From a bacterium (GTDB lineage Bacteria > Bacteroidota > Bacteroidia > Cytophagales > Cyclobacteriaceae), in contig JANSWY010000010.1 in NCBI GenBank assembly GCA_024743255.1, forward strand, positions 34,632 to 98,631: a DNA stretch of 64,000 bases, written 5' to 3'. Position numbers and translations under genes: made by a program. Positions within the stretch are counted from its first letter, which is position 1, and each line of letters begins with the position of its first letter. Positions 59,371 to 64,000 of the stretch are shown here, piece after piece. The notes below the pieces were generated by a model. It searched no databases and was not told the DNA's origin. It saw only the letters and a list, made by a program, of their open reading frames with translations.

Positions 59371-59389
59371 GGTTATACCAGATATAACC
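59371..59389. promoter_or_regulatory. Perfect 7-bp dyad between divergent oxidoreductase genes
   Basis: GGTTATA CCAGA TATAACC is a perfect inverted repeat with a 5-bp centre. It lies 58 bp upstream of the SDR gene and 77 bp upstream of the FMN reductase. Its size and place suit an operator for a dimeric regulator. A TATTTTTG element at 59413-59420 may be the -7 box for the plus-strand gene, but no matching TTG was found. Confidence 0.4.
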
Positions 59390-59466
59390 ACTGAAAGACA
59401 TGCAATTATCCCTATTTTTGCCGTCTTTGACAAAAGAATTAAAGGATCTAGATTAATAATAATTGA

Positions 59467-59991
59467 ATGATAACCATAGTTTGTAGTACCAACAGAAAAA
59501 ACTCTGTTTCTAAAATATTGAGTGAGATTTACAAGGGAATGTTAGATGAAAGAAATGTTGAAAGTAACATATTAGATTTAGCAGACCTGCCTCACGATTT
59601 TATTGAATCCGCTCTATATGAGAATTCAGGAAAAAATGACTCATTCAATGCATTAAGAAAGCAAATGGCAGACTCAGAAAAGTTTGTTTTTGTTGTACCT
59701 GAATACAATGGATCATTTCCTGGAGTCTTGAAAGCATTTATTGATGGGTTAAAATTCCCTGATACTTTTACTGATAAGAAATGTGCTTTGGTCGGTTTAT
59801 CCTCTGGAGTTCAGGGTGCTGGATTAGCACTTAGCCATCTTACTGATATATTTAATTATTGTGGAACTAATGTTTTGGCATTGAAACCAAAGCTCGCACG
59901 AATTGAAGCCAATATGACTGATGGCAAAATCACAAATGATCTGTACAATCAATTGTTAAATGATCAGGTTGATAAGTTCATCAAATTCTAA
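59467..59991 (+). CDS. NAD(P)H-dependent FMN reductase (flavodoxin-like)
   Basis: This 174-residue flavodoxin-fold protein has an N-terminal phosphate-binding loop CSTNRKNSVSKI and the second FMN motif VVPEYNGSFPGVLKAFIDGL. The SSGVQGAGLALSHL loop is typical of the NADPH-dependent FMN/azo/chromate reductase family. It is probably a cytosolic flavin or quinone reductase. It is divergent from the SDR gene; two hairpins follow it that mainly serve ftsZ. Confidence 0.88.
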   Translation: MITIVCSTNRKNSVSKILSEIYKGMLDERNVESNILDLADLPHDFIESALYENSGKNDSFNALRKQMADSEKFVFVVPEYNGSFPGVLKAFIDGLKFPDTFTDKKCALVGLSSGVQGAGLALSHLTDIFNYCGTNVLALKPKLARIEANMTDGKITNDLYNQLLNDQVDKFIKF

Positions 59992-59997
59992 AAAATA

Positions 59998-60023
59998 ACC
60001 CCGCGAAGTTTCCTCCACGGGGT
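59998..60023 (-). terminator. Rho-independent terminator of the ftsZ transcript (distal)
   Basis: ACCCCG (59998-60003) and CGGGGT (60018-60023) form a 6-bp GC-rich stem. On the minus strand it is followed by TTATTTTTTAG, a good T tail. It is the second of two hairpins past the ftsZ stop. It could also slow plus-strand transcription from the FMN reductase gene. Confidence 0.6.
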
Positions 60024-60047
60024 AACATGACAAAATTTTAAAAGATA

Positions 60048-60083
60048 CCCGGGGCAATTCACCTGCTTAATAAATTCCCCGGG
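60048..60083 (-). terminator. GC-rich hairpin after ftsZ (proximal)
   Basis: CCCGGGG (60048-60054) pairs with CCCCGGG (60077-60083) and AATT pairs with AATT across one bulged C, giving 11 pairs. On the minus strand the tail is TATCTTTTAAAATTTTG. It lies 15 bp past the ftsZ stop. Confidence 0.6.
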
Positions 60084-60097
60084 CTCTCATATCTTGA

Positions 60098-61684
60098 TTA
60101 ATCTACATTATCGTGTAAGAACTTATTGTTCCCAATAATGTGATTATCATCATTCAAATTATACTTACTGATGTTTCTCTCAGTTGAGTGAGGAACTTTC
60201 TTCAGCTCCACTTTCTTTCTCAAATAAGCCGGAACATCCAACCTCTCTTTGAAGTCTTCATTACTCTCAGGCTCACTTTTCTTTAAACCTTTAAGCTTTT
60301 CAACTCTCTGACGAGCTTGCTCCATCAAAAGAATTTTCTTCGAAGGAGGATGAGCCATGCCATCTAATTCCTCAAGGAAAGCATCTTCTTCTTCCTCTTT
60401 ATCATTCACTACATCATACTCGTCGATCAGATCCTCAGTGAAATCAAATGTGAAGTCGTCTGTTTCCTCTTCCTTCTTAGGAGTTTTTGGAATAAAGTCG
60501 AAACTGTATGATTCTTCTTCAAGGGTATCTTCTTCGTCATCAGCGAAGAAGTCCTTAGAAGGCTCAGGATTTTTCTCAATAAACAGAGGAATCTGCTTGT
60601 TGGACTCCAGGTCAAAAACCTTTTTCTCTGGCTCCTCATCAATTTCCAGAAGATTCTCAGGCTCACTTGGCTGCTCCAATTGCTGTTGCTCCTGAATCTC
60701 CTCATTACTAGCATGATCAAATCCTGTAGCAATTACAGTTACTCGAATACTGTCACCTAAGTCAGGATCTACACCGTGACCGAATATTACCTCAGCTTCA
60801 TCTCCGGCAAATTCCTGCATGAAGTCTGTGATGTCAGTCAGTTCGTCCATTTGAAGTTCAGCTTCCTCACCAGATATAATGGATAAGAGAATTTTCTGAG
60901 CTCCATTGATATTTTGATTGTTAAGAAGTGGCGAGTTTATAGCCTCTTCAGCAGCCCTTTTCGCTCTACTTTCACCAGAAGTTTTAGCAGAACCCATAAC
61001 AGCAGCTCCAGAATTCTTCATTACTGTCTTAACATCCTCAAAGTCCACGTTTACATAACCTGGAACGGTGATGATTTCAGCAATCCCTTTTGCTGCAGTC
61101 GTTAACACATTATCCGCCTGAGCAAAAGCATCACTAATAGACAAGTTTCCAAAGATCACTCTTAACTTATCATTCAATATGACTAATACAGTGTCACAGC
61201 TCTTCTTCAATTCATCAGCACCTGCTTCAGCCTGGGCCATTTTCTTCTTGCCCTCAAAAGCGAATGGAACTGTAACGATCCCTACTGTAAGGATATCGAG
61301 TTCCCTTGCTACCTGAGCGATAACTGGTGCAGCCCCTGTACCGGTACCACCACCCATTCCTGCTGTGATAAAGACCATCTTGGTACCATCACCAAGCATG
61401 TCTCTAATGTCTTCTTTACTTTCCAGTGCGGCCGACTTTCCTTTTTCAGGATTAGCTCCAGCTCCTAGGCCACTGGTCAGATTAATACCTATTTGCAACT
61501 TATTAGGCACAGGGCTACTTAAAAGCGCCTGGCTATCCGTATTGCATACCACAAACTCAACATCCTTGATGCCGAGGTTGTACATGTGATTGACAGCATT
61601 GCTGCCACCACCACCTACACCAATCACCTTAATGATGGACTTGTGATGAGTAGGCAAATCAAATTGATACATATTTTCTGTCAT
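60098..61684 (-). CDS. ftsZ: Cell division protein FtsZ
   Basis: This 528-residue tubulin homologue forms the division ring. The GTPase domain (about 15-330) has [15 protein letters not shown], the signature loop [10 protein letters not shown] (111-120), and [12 protein letters not shown] long acidic linker (about 335-480) follows. Then comes the conserved C-terminal peptide DVPAYLRKK (starting at about 483), and a further tail of about 37 residues ending FLHDNVD, as in other Bacteroidota. The start [20 protein letters not shown] fits. Upstream, 627 bp separate it from ftsA, far more than usual, because a DUF559 nuclease element sits between them. Confidence 0.96.
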   Translation of the reverse strand: MTENMYQFDLPTHHKSIIKVIGVGGGGSNAVNHMYNLGIKDVEFVVCNTDSQALLSSPVPNKLQIGINLTSGLGAGANPEKGKSAALESKEDIRDMLGDGTKMVFITAGMGGGTGTGAAPVIAQVARELDILTVGIVTVPFAFEGKKKMAQAEAGADELKKSCDTVLVILNDKLRVIFGNLSISDAFAQADNVLTTAAKGIAEIITVPGYVNVDFEDVKTVMKNSGAAVMGSAKTSGESRAKRAAEEAINSPLLNNQNINGAQKILLSIISGEEAELQMDELTDITDFMQEFAGDEAEVIFGHGVDPDLGDSIRVTVIATGFDHASNEEIQEQQQLEQPSEPENLLEIDEEPEKKVFDLESNKQIPLFIEKNPEPSKDFFADDEEDTLEEESYSFDFIPKTPKKEEETDDFTFDFTEDLIDEYDVVNDKEEEEDAFLEELDGMAHPPSKKILLMEQARQRVEKLKGLKKSEPESNEDFKERLDVPAYLRKKVELKKVPHSTERNISKYNLNDDNHIIGNNKFLHDNVD

Positions 61685-61700
61685 GTTTGTTTTCGTACTT

Positions 61701-61735
61701 GAAGTTGGAAGTTTGAAGCTGGAAGTTGGAGGTCA
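61701..61735 (+). repeat. Degenerate 7-bp tandem repeats (consensus GAAGTTG) upstream of ftsZ
   Basis: Five consecutive heptamers fit GAAGTTG with few changes (GAAGTTG, GAAGTTT, GAAGCTG and so on). They lie 16 bp upstream of the ftsZ ATG and 54 bp outside the left inverted-repeat arm of the DUF559 element. They would be transcribed into the ftsZ leader. Confidence 0.75.
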
Positions 61736-61789
61736 ATAACTAAAAAGATAATGTCACTCCAAGCAAGAATCCGTCATCAATACAAGGAC

Positions 61790-61822
61790 GAATTCCCCTC
61801 TTGAGAGGGGCTAGGGGTGTGT
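61790..61822 (+). repeat. Left 33-bp inverted-repeat arm
   Basis: The arm starts with GAATTC, contains the internal hairpin CCCCTC TTGA GAGGGG (61795-61810) and ends CTAGGGGTGTGT. It matches the right arm exactly in inverse orientation over all 33 bases. Confidence 0.95.
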
Positions 61823-61830
61823 TAAACCCG

Positions 61831-62202
61831 CTATCCATTTTCTTCTATCCAAATTTCAATTTCTTCCAATACTTTGTCTATTCTTTTCTTCACATCCAGA
61901 TCATCAAACCTCAGGAATTTAACTCCCAATGATTCCAATCTTTTTTGTCTTATCCGATCTTTCACAACCGCATCTGCATGATTATGACTACCTCCATCAA
62001 CTTCAATTGCCAGAAATAATTCTGAACAATAGAAATCAACTATGTAATTATCAATTGGCTTCTGCCTATGAAAGTCGAATCCTTTCATTTGTTTGCCTTT
62101 GAGGTGATTCCACAACAACACTTCTGATAAAGTGCTGTTATTTCTCAACTCTCTGGCGTATTCTTTTAATTTTGGGTTGTACGGTATGATTTTACGCTTC
62201 AT
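61831..62202 (-). CDS. DUF559-type endonuclease domain protein (Vsr-like)
   Basis: This 123-residue protein starts at the ATG at 62202, adjacent to the inverted repeat. A GTG two codons earlier would lie inside the repeat and is less likely. The sequence matches DUF559: PKLKEYARELRNNSTLSEVLLWNHLKGKQ (about 10-38), FDFHRQKPIDNYIVDFYC (42-59) and LFLAIEVDGGSH (62-73). The ending is RIRQKRLESLGVKFLRFDDLDV. D56, E67 and D69 fit the metal-binding set of a PD-(D/E)XK nuclease related to Vsr, which nicks DNA. No methylase or helicase gene is adjacent. It has its own short gene bracketed by repeats inside the ftsA-ftsZ interval. The nuclease family is likely; activity is not shown. Confidence 0.88.
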   Translation of the reverse strand: MKRKIIPYNPKLKEYARELRNNSTLSEVLLWNHLKGKQMKGFDFHRQKPIDNYIVDFYCSELFLAIEVDGGSHNHADAVVKDRIRQKRLESLGVKFLRFDDLDVKKRIDKVLEEIEIWIEENG

Positions 62203-62235
62203 ACACACCCCTAGCCCCTCTCAAGAGGGGAATTC
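62203..62235 (-). repeat. Right 33-bp inverted-repeat arm
   Basis: This is the exact inverse copy of 61790-61822, reading ACACACCCCTAGCCCC at its gene-side end on the plus strand and finishing in GAATTC. Its inner end is immediately next to the nuclease start codon, so it would also be the leader and ribosome-binding region of that gene. Confidence 0.95.
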
Positions 62236-62277
62236 CTTTTAATATCGTTTTGTCAGTAACTTGAAACATTAGTCTCT

Positions 62278-62312
62278 CAACTTCCATCTTCCGTCTCCCG
62301 ACTTCCGACTTT
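62278..62312 (-). repeat. Degenerate 7-bp tandem repeats (GAAGTYG on the minus strand) after ftsA
   Basis: Five consecutive heptamers (minus-strand AAAGTCG, GAAGTCG and variants through GAAGTTG) begin at the ftsA stop codon and run toward the DUF559 element. They share the consensus of the array upstream of ftsZ but in opposite orientation, so the two arrays form an outer, imperfect inverted pair around the element. Confidence 0.7.
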
Positions 62313-63619
62313 CAATACTCCTTATCCTCCTCAAAGTCATCTATCAACAACCCTTTCGTCTTCTCAAGGATGTTTTTGAAGAAGTTAATTCCTTGCTTGT
62401 CTGCTCTGGTTCTGTTGCTGTTTCCTTTGGAGTCTCTTACTTGATTATATCTGTCTTCTCTTTCGTCCAAAGCTTTGAAACCTGATAGTACCAAACCAGC
62501 AGAAGTAGCGTACATTGGACTCTTAATGTGATCCACTTTGCTTTTTCCTAAGTGCTCATTTGGATATCCAATTCTTGCATCTAAACCAGTCATATATTCA
62601 AATAACTGCTTTAGGTTTTGCAACTGTGAGCCACCACCAGTTACCACAATTCCTGCAGCAAGCTTGTTCTCGAATCCTGATGTAATTATTTCAGTATGAA
62701 CAGACTCTATAATCTCTTCCATTCTTGCTTCTATAATGTGAGCGAGATTTTGGATTGAGATCTCTTTTGGAGGTCTGTTTCTTAGACCTGGAATTGATAC
62801 AATTTCGTTTGGACTTGCTTCTTCGGAAATTGCTCTTCCAAATCTGGTTTTCAATAATTCAGCCTGGTGCTCCATTACCATGCACCCTTGCTTGATATCA
62901 GACGTGATGATATTTCCACCAAAAGGAATCACTGCTGTGTGTCTGATGATATTATCATAGAATATCGCCACGTCAGTTGTACCACCACCTATATCAACTA
63001 GGCAAACACCTGCTTCTTTTTCTTCTTCACTAAGCACTGCAAGACTTGAAGCCAATGGTTCAAGAATTAAGTTCTCAATTTCAAGACCAGCTCTTCTTAC
63101 ACACTTATTGATGTTATTGATTGCATTAGTCTGAGCTGTGATTACATGGAAGTCTGCTTCCAGCTTCACACCAGACATTCCAACAGGATCTTTGATGCCA
63201 TCCTCATAATCCACAATGTAATCCTGAGGCATGACGTGAATGATCTCGCTTCCTGGCGGAATCACAATTCTGTACATGTCATTTGTTAGTCTATTGATAT
63301 CCTCAATAGTGATTTCATCATCCAGAGAATTTCTGGTGATTGATCCATGATGAACTGAGCTCTTGATATGCTGTCCGGCAATACCCACATTCACCACTCT
63401 AATATCTATCCCTGATTGCTCGCTAGCTTCATTTACAGCCTTTTCAATTGCATGGACGGTTTTATCAATATTGGTAACAATGCCTCTGATTACTCCTTCA
63501 GAAACTGCCTTTCCCATACCCAAAACCTCGAGTTTACCAAACTCATTTTTTCGGCCCACTACCGCACATATCTTTGTTGTTCCTATATCTAGTCCTACGA
63601 TTATTTTATCTTCTTGCAT
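62312..63619 (-). CDS. ftsA: Cell division protein FtsA
   Basis: This actin-like membrane tether for FtsZ is about 435 residues from the ATG at 63619 (MQEDKIIVGLDIGTTKICAVVG). The longer reading from 63640 would overlap ftsQ by 17 bp and add MRKNHRA, so the internal start is preferred. The phosphate-binding motifs are VGLDIGTTKICAV and CLVDIGGGTTDVAIF, and the adenosine motif is GIVVTGGGSQL. The extreme C terminus, GLLIDDFEEDKEY, is acidic rather than a typical amphipathic membrane helix. A helix KQGINFFKNILEKTKGLL precedes it and may serve that purpose. It follows ftsQ with a 4-bp gap; normally ftsZ would follow at once. Confidence 0.95.
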   Translation of the reverse strand: MQEDKIIVGLDIGTTKICAVVGRKNEFGKLEVLGMGKAVSEGVIRGIVTNIDKTVHAIEKAVNEASEQSGIDIRVVNVGIAGQHIKSSVHHGSITRNSLDDEITIEDINRLTNDMYRIVIPPGSEIIHVMPQDYIVDYEDGIKDPVGMSGVKLEADFHVITAQTNAINNINKCVRRAGLEIENLILEPLASSLAVLSEEEKEAGVCLVDIGGGTTDVAIFYDNIIRHTAVIPFGGNIITSDIKQGCMVMEHQAELLKTRFGRAISEEASPNEIVSIPGLRNRPPKEISIQNLAHIIEARMEEIIESVHTEIITSGFENKLAAGIVVTGGGSQLQNLKQLFEYMTGLDARIGYPNEHLGKSKVDHIKSPMYATSAGLVLSGFKALDEREDRYNQVRDSKGNSNRTRADKQGINFFKNILEKTKGLLIDDFEEDKEY

Positions 63620-63623
63620 GGCT

Positions 63624-64000
63624 CTATGGTTTTTTCGCAACGATTTGGTCTTTGTACTTTAAACTTACTGTCTCGTAATAGTTCCACCCCTTTCCCGGGA
63701 GTATTTTTTTATAGAATATTTTTAATTTTTTAAACTTCTCATCAATGTCCTCAATCGGCCCAAACTCTACTATCTGTTTAGTCACCTGAGGAAGTATTGA
63801 AACTTCCATATTTTCATCTACTGAAATATGTGCCACCTGAGCTGACCAAAATTCATCCGACTGTACATACTCAATGAATTCAAATACTTTTTGCCCTTCC
63901 TCTGTCGCAATCAATGTTGTATCTAATAATGATTGATCTGCCAACTGAACCAAAGGAACCCTGGCGGTAAACTTGTTTGATACTGGAAGAATATCTCCAT
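63624..64000 (-). CDS. ftsQ: Cell division protein FtsQ (C-terminal part, cut by window edge)
   Basis: The visible 125 residues or so are the C-terminal half of a FtsQ/DivIB protein and continue beyond the window end. The frame is open to position 64000, reading GDILPVSNKFTARVPLVQLADQ at the visible start, a typical FtsQ beta-domain segment. The end is LPGKGWNYYETVSLKYKDQIVAKKP, matching the YxxvdLRYknQIVc-like end of the family. FtsQ is a bitopic inner-membrane protein linking FtsB/FtsL to the divisome. Its location right before ftsA matches the conserved division cluster. Confidence 0.88.
   Translation of the reverse strand, partial: GDILPVSNKFTARVPLVQLADQSLLDTTLIATEEGQKVFEFIEYVQSDEFWSAQVAHISVDENMEVSILPQVTKQIVEFGPIEDIDEKFKKLKIFYKKILPGKGWNYYETVSLKYKDQIVAKKP

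Larger units (their letters stand above)
61790..62235. mobile_element. DUF559 nuclease gene framed by perfect 33-bp inverted repeats
   Basis: The 446-bp unit consists of a 33-bp arm (61790-61822), the nuclease gene, and its exact inverted copy (62203-62235). The gene fills the interior: its ATG touches the right arm and its stop is 8 bp from the left arm. It separates ftsA from ftsZ. This arrangement resembles REP-type elements with their own processing enzyme. Here, however, the enzyme is a PD-(D/E)XK-type nuclease. No target-site duplication or transposase was found, and mobility is inference. Confidence 0.6.

Noticed and set aside
60357..60695. Serine-rich plus-strand frame opposite the FtsZ linker
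   Set aside because: It is the antisense of GAA/GAT-rich acidic linker codons and has no independent support.
1..64000. tRNA, rRNA, CRISPR array or classical insertion sequence
   Set aside because: I looked through the longer intergenic stretches and found no cloverleaf-like, spacer-repeat or transposase signature; this was by eye, so small RNAs could be missed.

Overview
This window is AT-rich chromosome from a Bacteroidota bacterium, most likely a gliding member of the Cytophagales or a close relative. The evidence is: two secreted proteins with C-terminal type IX secretion (T9SS) sorting domains, a gldA / gldF / gldG gliding-associated ABC transporter cluster, type III glutamine synthetase, several PD40-OmpA envelope proteins, a topoisomerase I that ends in Toprim-C repeats instead of zinc fingers, and FtsZ ending in a ...FLHDNVD tail. 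No rRNA, tRNA, CRISPR array, prophage or classical insertion sequence was seen. The gene order looks like ordinary chromosome with one small inserted element.

Layout. 0-10 kb: secreted M43 zinc protease (T9SS cargo), a large secreted BNR / sortilin-like propeller protein, a PD40-OmpA protein, and a GH13 alpha-amylase lipoprotein with a LacI-type operator upstream. 10-14 kb (minus): a glycosyltransferase-like protein, arsC and hslV (overlapping), and pyruvate dehydrogenase E2. 13.8-22.6 kb (plus): YheT-like hydrolase overlapping a degenerate SRAP protein; two tandem TPR-PD40-CRD-OmpA paralogues with PorE-like architecture; a FabH-type ketoacyl synthase coupled to an unknown protein; a secreted MORN-repeat protein. 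22.6-26.6 kb: alpha/beta hydrolase, type III glutamine synthetase, rsmE. 26.65-40.1 kb: one giant gene (about 4,480 residues) for a beta-strand-repeat surface protein exported by T9SS, preceded by a coupled pair of unknown envelope genes (40.4-42.7 kb). 42.8-48.1 kb: TlpA-like thioredoxin, arginase-family hydrolase with SixA phosphatase, topA and a HAD phosphatase. 48.5-51.5 kb: SRPBCC protein, dnaN, a membrane protein. 51.4-59.3 kb (minus): SDR - gldA - M16 protease - gldF - gldG - DUF4340, probably one transcription unit. 59.5-64 kb: FMN reductase, then the division genes ftsQ (cut by the window edge) - ftsA - ftsZ.

The most unusual structure lies between ftsA and ftsZ. A 123-residue DUF559 / PD-(D/E)XK nuclease gene sits between perfect 33-bp inverted repeats, each arm carrying its own hairpin. 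The start codon touches one arm and the stop lies 8 bp from the other. The unit is itself bracketed by inverted degenerate 7-bp tandem repeats that abut the ftsA stop and lie just upstream of ftsZ. It looks like a minimal nuclease-plus-palindrome mobile element in a cell-division operon. A second 7-bp-period array occurs with the terminator between the SRPBCC gene and dnaN.

All function calls come from reading motifs and family knowledge; no database search was run. Residue numbers were counted by eye.
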